A stretch of 64,000 bases of DNA from contig JADJMD010000008.1 of the NCBI GenBank assembly GCA_016709765.1, forward strand, positions 310,001 to 374,000. The letters run 5' to 3'. The stretch comes from Ignavibacteriales bacterium (GTDB taxonomy: Bacteria > Bacteroidota > Ignavibacteria > Ignavibacteriales > Ignavibacteriaceae). A program made the position numbers and the translations under genes. The notes below the pieces were generated by a model, which worked only from the letters and a program-made list of their open reading frames with translations, ran no database searches and was not told the origin of the DNA. Each line of letters opens with the position of its first letter. Position 1 is the stretch's first letter. Positions 18,801-28,401 of this stretch are shown here, piece after piece.

Positions 18801-18937
18801 TCTGCTCCTTCGTGAAAGTGAACTTCAACATGCTTGCCTTTAATTGTAAACCAATCAAGTTCAGGATGAAACTCCGTGAACTGTGCAAAAATGTTTGAAC
18901 TAAGAACAACAATAAATAAAGCGATTAATAATTTCAT
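15812..18937 (-). CDS. Outer-membrane fusion of zinc metallopeptidase domain, TolB-like propeller and beta-barrel
   Basis: 1041 residues in three parts. After a signal peptide (residues 1-18), residues about 30-290 form a gluzincin-like peptidase: HEFTH at 120-124 and a downstream glutamate in WFAEGTAQYM (E180). Residues about 310-590 contain repeated WD40/PD40 blades (FGNFYPIFSKDGKKIYYISN, NNPSVSNDGKKIVFVYQ, NPKFSPDDSYIIFDY). The last 400 residues have alternating strands and end like a BamA/D15-type barrel (WNFYGGVLFGFEILNF). Likely a surface- or periplasm-facing protease held in the outer membrane. It lies beside PorV/PorU and an M6-like protein. Substrate unknown. Confidence 0.82.
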   Translation of the reverse strand: MKLLIALFIVVLSSNIFAQFTEFHPELDWFTIKGKHVEVHFHEGAERTAQVVLKIADEVWDPICSLYDYQPDIVHFVIKDIDDYSNGATYFFDNKIEIWTSALDFDLRGAHNWLRNVISHEFTHMVQIQSAMKLNRSVPALFLQILAYEDERRPDILYGFPNVVVSYPLATINVPAWFAEGTAQYMRKEFNYDNWDSHRDMILRSYALDNNMLSWNEMGVFGKTSLGNESVYNSGFALTKYIAQKYGEDKLRDVTKALGKFGNFTIDAAFKDVIGKDGNAIYNEWSSFLKSDYKKRSEKVVSNLVSGEQITKEGFGNFYPIFSKDGKKIYYISNKTSDYFGPAGIYEYDVETKKEKNIVSGVRSTFSFIPQQNKIIYAKISEDNENWYNVHDLFVYDLDNEDDTRLTHNLRANNPSVSNDGKKIVFVYQKDGTTNLGMVDIDAKNFKRLTFFENGEQVYNPKFSPDDSYIIFDYSYANTRDLAKVNSEGGNIEFILATENDERNPTFDKNGNIIYSSDETGIYNLYSLNSETKIKTKLTNVLGGAFMANISTNGDILYSGYTSSGYKIFKLDRSEQQKVIAGNDYVRLVNPPLDTDKPIGNINSFNISSLKNYEDKNTKGVEKQKYTGVFSRLTFFPFLRFDNYNTGNSFIEKFKPGVFVTSSDMLDRYSIFAGGSLNARMERDLFLVFDYRNKLPLLSSIGLKPEISLELYSISRKADVDVSFGADTLNNGTVNYDFIIPTDVSYNLFEFDFIIRHRLFSRDQNLQLKYAYSSYVATLGSFILPDENRTLYPTTKDNYFNGNNLEAKYTWHSIVPTKDDEINPVGLDVNLTYNYEFSDFNENGEYTIEDGILKPQYSNFNFHRLELKAGLYMPVFDSHTFNTTVRVGSILGPQQPDFFDFYLGGLIGMKAYPFYAVSGNELAWLNFTYRFPLFKNIDAKVGHLYIDKIFLSFNGDIGNAWNGDATKLDDFKKGVGAELRIQLNSYYLFPTSIFFNASYGFDQFERTVNKEIVKYGKEWNFYGGVLFGFEILNFNKSSRQR

Positions 18938-18966
18938 AAAAAGATTAATTGAGATTGTAAAGGGAA

Positions 18967-21900
18967 TTATTTAACAACAGCTATTTTAATAACAACTGAT
19001 TCAGATTTACCGCTTGAACCATTTGCTTCTATTCTGGCAAGATAAACTCCGCTCTGTATATCGCTAACATTCCAAATCGTTTCATTATCAAGTCCACCTT
19101 GAGCATTGGCATTAAGTTCAGCAACAAAATCGCCGGCAAGATCAAATATCTTTATATTGATTTTGGAGTCTTCATTCACAAAATATCTGATTGCCGTTTG
19201 TCCGTTGTAAACTGGATTTGGATAATTATATGCCCGGTTTGTTGGGAAAAAAGAATTAATTTTTTGAGTCTCAGATGCAATGCCAAGACTAGATGAATTG
19301 AAACCATTTCCAAAAGCTTCGGCCCAATCAATCCTTGAAGGAATTGAAGAAATACTCCATCCATTAAATATTTTGTTTTGATCAAGACCGGCTAATCCAA
19401 TTTTATTGTTAGAGTAAAAGAGAGCACCATCACTTAAAAGTTGACTACCAAATGAGATCGGAAAACCATCAACTACTTTACCAGTGCCACCATCAATGGT
19501 GTATACTAATCCGTTTTTAGTAAAAGCAATAATTTCAGATTTTTCATCACCTTCGATATCCGCAGCAAGTGGTAAACCAATAAATTCATCTCCATCATTT
19601 AAAACAAATGGAAAATTATCGGCAGCGGCACCATTACTATTAATTGCTAAAATTTTATTTCCGGAAGTAGTGAGAATGTAATTATTTCCGTCATTCTTTA
19701 GATCTGCTAATGCAAATGATTTTGCAGCTTCAAAAGAAGGAGAACTAATTTCTGATAAAATTTTATCTGATGTTGTTACATAAAAAAAGTATTGCCCAAG
19801 TTTCTCAGAAGATAAAATTGATATATCATTTCCTTTAGCATCAACCGTCGCTGAAATATTTAACAATTCTTCATCATTAAACTTTATGATGTTTCCATCA
19901 TTATAAACTAAATCATATTTGGTATTGTTAGTAATCTGAGTTGCAGTAGCAAATACTTTTGAATTAAATGTGGCAATTTTTTTTACCTGAGCTCCAGGTT
20001 CAATAACCAAAGAATTCTTACGAACAGGATTTTGTGTAATTAATGATTCAAGATCATATATAATAATTTCACCATCAGAAGTACCAAATAAAACTTCGTA
20101 ATTTTCGGTTGCGGGTTTGCGGATTACGGGTGCAGTTGTTATAACTTTATCAATCACAACAAAACTTCCGCTGGTATCACTAATTCCATTTGAATACCAA
20201 AAATTAATTCTCATTGGATTCTGTTGAGCTGGATTATTTAATTTTGCCCCGATTAGATATGTATTATTTCCAACCTTAGCAGATGCTGGTTTAAAATCTG
20301 AAAAATCTACATATGATCCGATAATTGAATCGCCATTAGTAACTACTAAAATAGAATCAGAATTTATTGCAAAAAGTTTTGGATCACTTTCAATTGGAGT
20401 GATACTTGATCCGGATAACGATGAAAATACAGTGGATGAAAAAAGTGGTTTTATTACTGAATCCCCGTACTCAACTTTAAAAGACATTCTATTTGATAAT
20501 GCTGAAAAATCTTTAATAGTAATTAAACTGTTGGCTCCGGAATTTGTGTTTGTATTAGGGCGAGTATCTTTTGAAAATTTATTTTGAAACAAATCAGCTT
20601 TGTTACCTGCGTACCAAAAATCCTCATCAGTTCCTTCGCCAATAACTTCATCACCGAAAATTGTTATAAATCTTTCTCCAATATCCTGAATACCGTCAGC
20701 TTCTTCAACATCAACGCCGCGTCTATTTATATCATTATTAATTTTGTTAGCAGCTAATTTTTCATCAATAACATTTTGATCAATATGCCAGATTACAATC
20801 CCATTACCGGGTAGAGCCCAATCAAATTCGTCAACATCAAGCACGACGCCGGAAAGTGAATCAGTATTATAACTATAAAACCCTTCCGTATCTTTTAAGA
20901 ATGTTCTATTAATAATGTTTCCATTGGATTTGTAAGTTATTTTAGCTCCATCCTGAAAAACATCTCTTTGTCTGTTTTCGATTAGATAATATTCTGATGA
21001 GTTGAGCGGTACTTTAAGAATTACAGTATCAGATAAAGAAGCTGCTAAATTTGCAACTACGTTTAATGAATAGATTCCAGGTGAGATTTCCGTTGGCTGC
21101 ACCCAGCCAAGATATATTTTTTCCCACGCAGATGGTTCTGAAGGAAAGCATCCGTTGTAAGCAAAAATTGATTGTCCATCCATTAAACCAAATCTTCCAA
21201 TTGCAGACAATCCTGTTTCAGTATCAAATAAATCAGGCAATCCTAAATGGCTTGCTACACTAGCAACTAATAATCCGTTTATGGTTATTTCAAATAAAGA
21301 TTTTCCGGTAATGGTTTCTAATTCCCTGCTTTCAGTTTCAGGAATAATCATACTATTCTTTATTTTGAAAGCACCGTTTGATACAGGAAATCCATTAAAT
21401 GAAGCACCGTATATTTTTTTAAGGGAATTCTCTCCAAGATAAACAGATGGTAAATCACGTTCATTGCCAATACTACCCGGCAGTGAAATATCTCTTCCAA
21501 CACCCGCGTGAAATATTACAAAAAGATTGTAATCTGCAAATGGAAAACCGGTATACATTTGATCTGCATTTGCCCAAACCTCTTGTGCAAAATCACCCAT
21601 TGGAGTAAAGTCATCAGAACCTGGTGTTGGTGAATAGTTTCTCATTGTTTTTGTAACAGAAAAAGTATCGGGCAAAATTGTGAACTGTACAGTTACTTTT
21701 CCGTTAGAAACTTTTTGGTAATAATTTTGAACAAATGTAAGATGAGATTCAAAATAATCTCTATCATGTGGTAATGGATCTAGGATAGTATCGCCATAGC
21801 TTAGCGAGTAAATTGACCCAAATTTTCCATTACCAAATGTGGCTCCATCTCTATCTTCCTGAAAATTAACCATAACAGCTAAAATTTTTACTGTGTCTTC

Positions 21901-22017
21901 AGCAAGAATGGATGAAACAGGATTTGGATTAGAATTTATTTTGCTAATAAAACTTTGGGCAGATAAACTGCCCAAAGTTATTACACAAATTGCAAGGGTG
22001 AGAAGATTTCTATTCAT
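18967..22017 (-). CDS. M6-like secreted protein with lost zinc-binding motif and type IX sorting domain
   Basis: 1016 residues. Signal peptide at 1-20. Residues 40-330 follow the immune-inhibitor-A/M6 fold pattern (KILAVMVNFQED, FVIFHAGVGRD, LGLPDLFD, FGLMDG), but the expected HExxH just before LGLPDLFD reads ASVAS (residues 252-256), so both zinc histidines and the catalytic Glu are gone. A middle region resembles beta-propeller repeats (AADIEGDEKSEIIAF). The C-terminus is a type A sorting domain (YNYPNPV, IKIFDLAG, SGVYLARIE). It should be exported by type IX secretion but not be an active M6 protease. It ends six bases before porV's neighbour start, within the PorV/PorU block. Confidence 0.82.
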   Translation of the reverse strand: MNRNLLTLAICVITLGSLSAQSFISKINSNPNPVSSILAEDTVKILAVMVNFQEDRDGATFGNGKFGSIYSLSYGDTILDPLPHDRDYFESHLTFVQNYYQKVSNGKVTVQFTILPDTFSVTKTMRNYSPTPGSDDFTPMGDFAQEVWANADQMYTGFPFADYNLFVIFHAGVGRDISLPGSIGNERDLPSVYLGENSLKKIYGASFNGFPVSNGAFKIKNSMIIPETESRELETITGKSLFEITINGLLVASVASHLGLPDLFDTETGLSAIGRFGLMDGQSIFAYNGCFPSEPSAWEKIYLGWVQPTEISPGIYSLNVVANLAASLSDTVILKVPLNSSEYYLIENRQRDVFQDGAKITYKSNGNIINRTFLKDTEGFYSYNTDSLSGVVLDVDEFDWALPGNGIVIWHIDQNVIDEKLAANKINNDINRRGVDVEEADGIQDIGERFITIFGDEVIGEGTDEDFWYAGNKADLFQNKFSKDTRPNTNTNSGANSLITIKDFSALSNRMSFKVEYGDSVIKPLFSSTVFSSLSGSSITPIESDPKLFAINSDSILVVTNGDSIIGSYVDFSDFKPASAKVGNNTYLIGAKLNNPAQQNPMRINFWYSNGISDTSGSFVVIDKVITTAPVIRKPATENYEVLFGTSDGEIIIYDLESLITQNPVRKNSLVIEPGAQVKKIATFNSKVFATATQITNNTKYDLVYNDGNIIKFNDEELLNISATVDAKGNDISILSSEKLGQYFFYVTTSDKILSEISSPSFEAAKSFALADLKNDGNNYILTTSGNKILAINSNGAAADNFPFVLNDGDEFIGLPLAADIEGDEKSEIIAFTKNGLVYTIDGGTGKVVDGFPISFGSQLLSDGALFYSNNKIGLAGLDQNKIFNGWSISSIPSRIDWAEAFGNGFNSSSLGIASETQKINSFFPTNRAYNYPNPVYNGQTAIRYFVNEDSKINIKIFDLAGDFVAELNANAQGGLDNETIWNVSDIQSGVYLARIEANGSSGKSESVVIKIAVVK

Positions 22018-22023
22018 AAAAAA

Positions 22024-23181
22024 TTAAATTCCCCTTGGTAATCCTCTTGTTGATTCAGGAACAGCTCCCCAACCGATAAGAATTGTAAATCTAAGAGTAT
22101 CAGAAAGTGGATGATTTTCACCGCCTTTAAATACTGAAGTAGTTATATAACTAAAATCAAAACCATAAATATCATATCGGATACCGGCGCCAAAAGTTAT
22201 AAACTTTCTATTTCCATAGGAAGGATCTTCATAAAAGAAACCAGATCTTAGAGCGAAAAGAAAGTCTCCAGGAGTTCCATACCAGTATTCAAGTCCCATT
22301 GATGTTACAATATCCCTTAGCTCATTGCTAAAGGGTTCATCACCCCAAGCAGTAAAAATAGCTTTATAGAACTCGTCAGAGCTTGTTGTATCTCTACTAA
22401 CTAAAAGTTTGCTAAAATCTAAAGTATAAATAAGGCTGTTAAATTCATCATCAATTACTTTATAAGCAAAACCTAATCTAAAATTAGTAGGAATAGGATC
22501 TGCCTGTGCTTTATCTATATAGTAGATCTTTGGTCCAAGGTTACTAAGGTTAAGCCCGATACTAAATTTTCCACCAATGTCTTCATCCAAAAGAGGAATA
22601 ACAAAAGTTTCAGGTCGCCACATTGTTGCAATATCAAAACTAACTGATGTAGCTACACCGCTGCCCTGCTCTTCTTCTGTTCCTTTATCAGACAAACGGC
22701 TATGAATTAATCTAAAATTAAAACCTAATCCCCAATCATTTGAAAGTTTAGTTGCATAACCAAGAGTAATGGCTGCATCAAAAGATCTAAATGTACCGAT
22801 TGGATCAGGGCTATCAGCAGAAGTTCTAACAAATTCACCGAAGTTCATATATGTAATACTGCCTGTAACACTTCCGCCGAGTTCTTCAAAATATTGTCTA
22901 TAGGTAAGATAATCGTAAAACAAATCTAGGTTAAATTGTGGCAGCCAGTTACTATGAGTAATACTAACTTCAGTTCCAGATAGAAACGCAATTCCTGCAG
23001 GATTCCAGAATATTGCAGACGAGTTATCTGCCAAGCCGGAACCTGATTCACCAATACCACCAGCACGGGAATCCGGCGCTAAAAGTAAGAATGGAACAGC
23101 AGCTTCACCTTGTGCATACGAAACTTTGCCAAAGACCCCAAACAACATGCTGATCATCATAAGCTTAAGAACTATTTTCAT
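22024..23181 (-). CDS. porV: Type IX secretion outer-membrane protein PorV
   Basis: 385 residues. A signal peptide ends near SYAQG. The family hallmark LLLAPDSRAGGIGESG near residue 33 and SSAIFWNPAGIAF near residue 54 are present, followed by FadL-like barrel strands. PorV (LptO) shuttles sorting-domain cargo from the translocon to the PorU sortase. A strong GGAGGA ribosome site precedes the ATG. It lies between PorU and the M6-like cargo candidate, a functionally sensible arrangement. Confidence 0.9.
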   Translation of the reverse strand: MKIVLKLMMISMLFGVFGKVSYAQGEAAVPFLLLAPDSRAGGIGESGSGLADNSSAIFWNPAGIAFLSGTEVSITHSNWLPQFNLDLFYDYLTYRQYFEELGGSVTGSITYMNFGEFVRTSADSPDPIGTFRSFDAAITLGYATKLSNDWGLGFNFRLIHSRLSDKGTEEEQGSGVATSVSFDIATMWRPETFVIPLLDEDIGGKFSIGLNLSNLGPKIYYIDKAQADPIPTNFRLGFAYKVIDDEFNSLIYTLDFSKLLVSRDTTSSDEFYKAIFTAWGDEPFSNELRDIVTSMGLEYWYGTPGDFLFALRSGFFYEDPSYGNRKFITFGAGIRYDIYGFDFSYITTSVFKGGENHPLSDTLRFTILIGWGAVPESTRGLPRGI

Positions 23182-23285
23182 GTTTTATCCTCCGAGATAA
23201 ATAAGATTATAAAAAATTTCTAATCAAGTTTTAATACTAAATATAACTAATAACACATATATAAAACACATTTTTTAATAGTGGA

Positions 23286-26200
23286 TTATTTAATCACTGC
23301 AAGTTTGCCAAGGACACTCTTGTTAAACTCACCATCAACTGATTTTATAATAACTTTGTAAAGATAAGCACCATTGGCTAATTGATCTCCATCAGCATCT
23401 CTTCCATCCCACTCAACAACTACAAACTTGTCATTTACGTTAAAATGTTCAATCTCTTTAATCAATCTTCCGGCAATTGTATAAATTTTAATTTTAACAT
23501 CAATTGGTTTTGCCAAATTTTGCTGGAAAGTAAACTGTGTTTTATCACTAAAAGGATTTGGATAGTTATAAATATCTCTAATCACCAAATCGTTGCCATC
23601 AACAACTGAAAAGAATGTGTTTTGTTCTGAAAAATTATTAAAAACATCCCAAGCCTTTACAAGCAGTTCGTGATCACCACTTTCGATTGAAGAAAATTTA
23701 TAGTTGATTGAACCTGATTTACCACCGGCATCTAAATCTCCGGTAAAATGATTGGTAAAATCTATCGGGTTATTCTGTTTTTGATCTAATATTCCTTCGA
23801 GTTTATGGCCAACGCCTGTTCCGGTTGTGTTTAATCCGGTTTCATCAGAAAGTTTAACTATTAAATCAGGATTTTGATTAACAAGATATCCGTTGTTGTA
23901 TGCAACATCATCAAAATATATTTCTATTTCCGGACCTTTACCATCATTTGATAGTGAACTATCGCTACCGCCAACTATAATTTTATTTGTATAACCCAGT
24001 CCATCAGCAGAATTATTAAGGAAGTATAATATCACTTTACCGTTTTTATTTTCGTAAGATATATCCTTTGGTACGATAAAACTTTCTGAAAATTTACCAT
24101 TTGTGATACTAACTCTACCATTAAAAATCAATCCGCCAGGAATATTTACAATATAATTTATAGCATTAATAAGAACTTTTCTTTCAGAATCATAAATAGA
24201 TAATATTCCTTCACCATTAAAATCAGTCCATGGTGTGTTATCAGGCTTTAGAATAGTTCCATCTATTTTAGTTTTGCTTAAAGCTTTAACTTGTACATCT
24301 ATTGATAAATTCTGACCGTTAACCGAATCAATTCCAGCAGAATATTGGGGAACTTTAAGTCTTAATGTAGGATCTCCAAAAATATTATATTTCTGATCGT
24401 TAACCGTCGTTGTTTTGGATTCAAATGCTGCTTTACCAATTGGAATAGCGAGGTTTAAAGAATCTCTTCCAGAGTTAAATAATTTTGTAATAAATCTATA
24501 CATCAACGCTTCATTTGAACCAGCAAATACTAATCGAGAAGCGGTAAAACTTGCAATTGCACCACTATTTGGTAAGAACATTATTGCTTCCGCAGCGCTT
24601 TGATAATTTGGAATATCAAAATATCCAAAATCACAAGTTGCAGCTCCCAAGAAAAAATACTTATCGTTTTTAAGTTGAGGTACAATAACATTTTTTTCAA
24701 AGATGTGTTCATCTGCCCATAGTTCCGGACTGCCGTGCCCAAAATAATTAACAAGCAAAGTACCACTATTCATTGCATCAATAATAGCTTTATTAACATC
24801 CGGTTTTCTTCTTCCCTGTCCGGTTATCACATCCGGATATGCGGCAGAATAAATCTTATTAAAGTTAAATGATTTTGGGAAATTAAACGTAGAAAGATTT
24901 TCTGATGGCAATGTATGCATGTTACCTTCAAAACAAGTAGTTGATTTGCAGCCATCATCAGAAACCAAGGTAATTAGATTTCTCCATTCACCTTTTTCTT
25001 GATTCAATTCATAATCTTCTATTTTATTAACCATTGCCTCAGCGCTAGCACTAGTAGTACAGGTAATTCTACCAATTATTAAGTCGGGATTTAGATCTGT
25101 ACCTGAGACCCTAGCAAAAAAATCGTCTGTTGTATATGAGTCACCACCATAAACTAATATTAATGATTCTTCGCTCTGCCAGGTTGGAACAAAATTATCT
25201 CCGTAACCTTCAATGTTCTTATAATCATAAGTACCTTTACCAAAAAGCAGAACATATTCAGGTTTTATTTGCCAATTATCGTAAGCATATTTTAAGTAAT
25301 CTCTAACTGCTGTGGGATCCACAACTCCGCCGGAAAATTCATTGTATATCTGATCAATATCAACAACATAAGTTGAAATAGTAATTGGAGCCCTGTTTTC
25401 TTTATAGTTTTTAAGTTTATTTGCTGCATCCATAAAATTTTTGTGAGTTACAATTATGTACTTTGCTCCAACAACTTCGCCATGTAAATTAGAATTTGTA
25501 ACTTCGGTTGGATTAGAAGGAGATTTAAATCCAGAATTTTCAACAGCAACATATTTAGATCGTTGTTCAGAACTTTCATCAAATTGAAATTTACAATCGC
25601 CGCCGCTGATTAGCGTATGGTTAGTTACTAATTTTACGTCAGAATAATTTGTGACATCAAATACCCTGATATTGGACGAAGAAAAACCATTTAAATTGTA
25701 TTCAATCAATCCACCGGCTGAGTTAGAAAAAAACATAATATAATCTGAAAAAGCTTGTAGTACTTTTTCATATTTGATTGTAAAATAATCAAGATAGCCG
25801 ATTGTGGAAATTGATGAGGGAGTTATACTCACATTTAAAACACTTCTATTATCTACCAAGTTTCCGGAATAAGTTGCGTTTACAACTTGGGCTCTTCCTA
25901 CAACGTAATCACCAAAATATCCGGCAAGGTTTTGCTCAAGGATTTGTGTTCCATTTTCTGATAATTTTAAGGTTAATGCCGAAGGTGCGGCTACAGCAAA
26001 TCTTAAATTATAGGTAATTGGAACTGTATTAATTCTTCCATTTAAAGAATTTGTGTATGTTCTTGATGAATTTGAATTTGAAAAATCATCTCCAAAAAAC
26101 TGCCGCCCGGTTTTACCAATGTTAATTTTATCCAATTCCCAGCTTGCAAAAGCTTCAGAAGTTGATTGACTAATAGTGGGAGTTGCATTTTGCCCCGGTT

Positions 26201-27266
26201 TATCTAAAACTCTTTTGCCATTAGCCCCGCTTGAAGTTATCCAAAAATAATTTTTAGATGAATAATTATGATAGAACCTTCCAATTGTTTTGCCATCTAA
26301 ACCGTAATCCCAAAAACTATTACCTCTGCCATAAAATAATATGTAATCAGCATCATCAAATTTACCATCGGTTTCTCCAATAACTAAAATTGCATTCTCT
26401 TCAAGATCGTTCGGTCTTGGCAATGAATTATTTTCAGGAAGAACTTTTCCTCCGTTGTTATAAATTTTAATTGTTCTCGGATCAACAGTATTCGCATCAA
26501 TTCCGTATAACGATAAGTCTGATTTTGCTATCTTGTAAATTCCTTCTTCCGGTGCTTCAAATCTTATCCATTTACCGGAAGCAAGAACGCTGTTTGTAAC
26601 TGTTACTTTATTTAATTTCCTGTTGGCACTTTCGTTATTCCAGTATTTTGCAACATCGTAATTAATTAATAATCCATCAAGAAAATCATCTGCAGGTTTT
26701 TCGGATATAACTCCGTTCGGACTGAAATAAATTTTAAGAATAATCTTCGTGTATAATCTTATTTTATTTTGCGCCGCAATAAATTTTATTGGAAATATTT
26801 GGATTGATTGAGAATAAACATCGCGTACTAAACCAAATTCACCAAAAGATGCTAAATCTTCTTTAGATTCATATAAAGCGTATTCTTCATTTTTATTAAA
26901 ATCAAAGGAAACTCCCACGCTATCTTTTTGGCGATAAGGAACAGGAATGATCTGACCTGATACTTCTTGATAAGCAGTGGAAAGCACTTCTATTGTATTG
27001 CCAAATTCGGATGGAACGCCAACATTAATAATTCGTTCCTGTATTGCAGGCGAACCCCACTCATTAGGATTCATTAACGATCCAAAGTATAGATCGGCTT
27101 TTCTAAAATCAATTCCTTCATAGGATACTACAGAGGTATCCGTATAAATGGGAGAATATTCAATTGTAACAGAATTGAAATCTGAAGAAATTACTCTAAC
27201 ATCATGTTGGGAATATAAAACAGATGTGGTGATGAGAAACAGTGTTATAAAGATCTTGCTTTTCAT
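23286..27266 (-). CDS. porU: Type IX secretion system sortase PorU (C25 peptidase family)
   Basis: About 1326 residues from ATG at 27266; an upstream TTG would add three residues. A signal peptide (IFITLFLITTSVLYS) precedes a long N-terminal region. The gingipain-like C25 domain spans roughly residues 620-980. The catalytic His lies in VNYFGHGSPELW (about residue 845) and the Cys in GAATCDFGYFD (about residue 880). The C-terminus is a type A sorting domain (YNYPNPFSDKTQF, IYTIAGRLIKE, GAYLYKV). PorU removes sorting domains and attaches cargo to surface lipopolysaccharide. PorV follows on the same strand. Confidence 0.9.
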   Translation of the reverse strand: MKSKIFITLFLITTSVLYSQHDVRVISSDFNSVTIEYSPIYTDTSVVSYEGIDFRKADLYFGSLMNPNEWGSPAIQERIINVGVPSEFGNTIEVLSTAYQEVSGQIIPVPYRQKDSVGVSFDFNKNEEYALYESKEDLASFGEFGLVRDVYSQSIQIFPIKFIAAQNKIRLYTKIILKIYFSPNGVISEKPADDFLDGLLINYDVAKYWNNESANRKLNKVTVTNSVLASGKWIRFEAPEEGIYKIAKSDLSLYGIDANTVDPRTIKIYNNGGKVLPENNSLPRPNDLEENAILVIGETDGKFDDADYILFYGRGNSFWDYGLDGKTIGRFYHNYSSKNYFWITSSGANGKRVLDKPGQNATPTISQSTSEAFASWELDKINIGKTGRQFFGDDFSNSNSSRTYTNSLNGRINTVPITYNLRFAVAAPSALTLKLSENGTQILEQNLAGYFGDYVVGRAQVVNATYSGNLVDNRSVLNVSITPSSISTIGYLDYFTIKYEKVLQAFSDYIMFFSNSAGGLIEYNLNGFSSSNIRVFDVTNYSDVKLVTNHTLISGGDCKFQFDESSEQRSKYVAVENSGFKSPSNPTEVTNSNLHGEVVGAKYIIVTHKNFMDAANKLKNYKENRAPITISTYVVDIDQIYNEFSGGVVDPTAVRDYLKYAYDNWQIKPEYVLLFGKGTYDYKNIEGYGDNFVPTWQSEESLILVYGGDSYTTDDFFARVSGTDLNPDLIIGRITCTTSASAEAMVNKIEDYELNQEKGEWRNLITLVSDDGCKSTTCFEGNMHTLPSENLSTFNFPKSFNFNKIYSAAYPDVITGQGRRKPDVNKAIIDAMNSGTLLVNYFGHGSPELWADEHIFEKNVIVPQLKNDKYFFLGAATCDFGYFDIPNYQSAAEAIMFLPNSGAIASFTASRLVFAGSNEALMYRFITKLFNSGRDSLNLAIPIGKAAFESKTTTVNDQKYNIFGDPTLRLKVPQYSAGIDSVNGQNLSIDVQVKALSKTKIDGTILKPDNTPWTDFNGEGILSIYDSERKVLINAINYIVNIPGGLIFNGRVSITNGKFSESFIVPKDISYENKNGKVILYFLNNSADGLGYTNKIIVGGSDSSLSNDGKGPEIEIYFDDVAYNNGYLVNQNPDLIVKLSDETGLNTTGTGVGHKLEGILDQKQNNPIDFTNHFTGDLDAGGKSGSINYKFSSIESGDHELLVKAWDVFNNFSEQNTFFSVVDGNDLVIRDIYNYPNPFSDKTQFTFQQNLAKPIDVKIKIYTIAGRLIKEIEHFNVNDKFVVVEWDGRDADGDQLANGAYLYKVIIKSVDGEFNKSVLGKLAVIK

Positions 27267-27388
27267 GTCAATCAAACTATTATTAATTGATTTTATTTAA
27301 TTATGAATTTCTAATGTAGCAAAGATCTCTAAAGTTTCTCCTAATTTTTAGACAAAAATGGTATCTATTTACCAAAAAAGCAAGTCTT

Positions 27389-27838
27389 TTATATTAGTTG
27401 CATTTTTCTCAATTCAGAAAGTAGTTGCTTAGTATCAACAAAAAACACAGACAATGTTGTCTTTTCAAACTTAACTTTTTTGTTTTTTCCGATTAAAACC
27501 AATTTTCTTTTGTTCTGGCCAAATAGATTTAATGAGTTGAACTGTTTACTTACCTTTTTTTCAATATCACTCAAAACTGGAAAATCAATTTTATTATTTC
27601 TACAAAAATTCTCGTGAGAATCTATTCCATCGATATTTACACCAATAATTTTTATCCCATACGTTTCAAATTCTGTTTTGTTTAAGGAATAATCAACCAA
27701 TTGTGTTGTGCAAACCGGAGTGTTATCTTTTGGATAGAATACTAATAACACATCATTATCAAGATTTTGGAATAAATCAAATCCATTTCCAAGCTGATCT
27801 CTCAATTGAAAATTTTCTACAGAATCCCCAACTCTCAT
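27389..27838 (-). CDS. Peroxiredoxin, BCP/AhpC-TSA type
   Basis: 149 residues, thioredoxin fold. It reduces peroxides with thiols. The peroxidatic cysteine lies in FYPKDNTPVCTTQL (near residue 43). There is no Cys five residues later as in classical two-cysteine BCP; a later Cys (HENFCRNNK) might resolve it. The start overlaps the HD-domain gene stop as ATGA, so the two are coupled. It is one of three peroxiredoxins in the window. Confidence 0.87.
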   Translation of the reverse strand: MRVGDSVENFQLRDQLGNGFDLFQNLDNDVLLVFYPKDNTPVCTTQLVDYSLNKTEFETYGIKIIGVNIDGIDSHENFCRNNKIDFPVLSDIEKKVSKQFNSLNLFGQNKRKLVLIGKNKKVKFEKTTLSVFFVDTKQLLSELRKMQLI

Positions 27839-28401
27839 AATCCGAGCGATTCTTTATTTTTTTTCATTGCATTAATACAGAACTGAATATGTTCATCGAG
27901 TGGAATCTGCAATTCTTCAGCCCCTTTTATAATATCATCTCTGCTAACTGTTTTTGCAAATGCTTTGTCTTTCATTTTCTTTTTTACAGAATTTACTTCA
28001 ACTTCATCAATAGATTTTGATGGACGAACATAAGTTACGGCAGTAATAAATCCTGCTAATTCATCGCAGGCAAATAAAACTTTTTTCAGAAGTGTATCTC
28101 TCGGTTCGTTGCTATAATCTGCGTGAGAAAGTATAGCTTTAACAAACTCTTCATCAAATCCTTTTTCTTTTAAAATCTGTGCACCTTTAAACGGATGTTC
28201 TTCAGCAGTGGGATATTTTTCATAATCAAAATCGTGAAGCAAAGCTACGTTACTCCAATACTCAACATCTTCATTAAATTTTTGTGCAAAAGCCTTTACA
28301 CAAGTTTCAACTGCATAAGCATGTTTAAGTAAGCTTTCGTTTTTTGTGTATTCTTTTAAGATATCAAGACAAAATTTACGGTCTCTATTTATGTCAATCA
28401 T
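27835..28401 (-). CDS. HD-domain phosphohydrolase (HDIG-type)
   Basis: 188 residues. Metal-binding motifs are H (LLKHAYAVE), HD (ALLHDFDYEKYP) and a later Asp/His pair in ILSHADYS and FACDELAGF, matching small HDIG proteins that hydrolyse phosphate esters. Substrate unknown. It is joined to nth upstream and to the peroxiredoxin downstream by 4-base ATGA overlaps, indicating one tightly coupled transcript. Confidence 0.85.
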   Translation of the reverse strand: MIDINRDRKFCLDILKEYTKNESLLKHAYAVETCVKAFAQKFNEDVEYWSNVALLHDFDYEKYPTAEEHPFKGAQILKEKGFDEEFVKAILSHADYSNEPRDTLLKKVLFACDELAGFITAVTYVRPSKSIDEVEVNSVKKKMKDKAFAKTVSRDDIIKGAEELQIPLDEHIQFCINAMKKNKESLGL

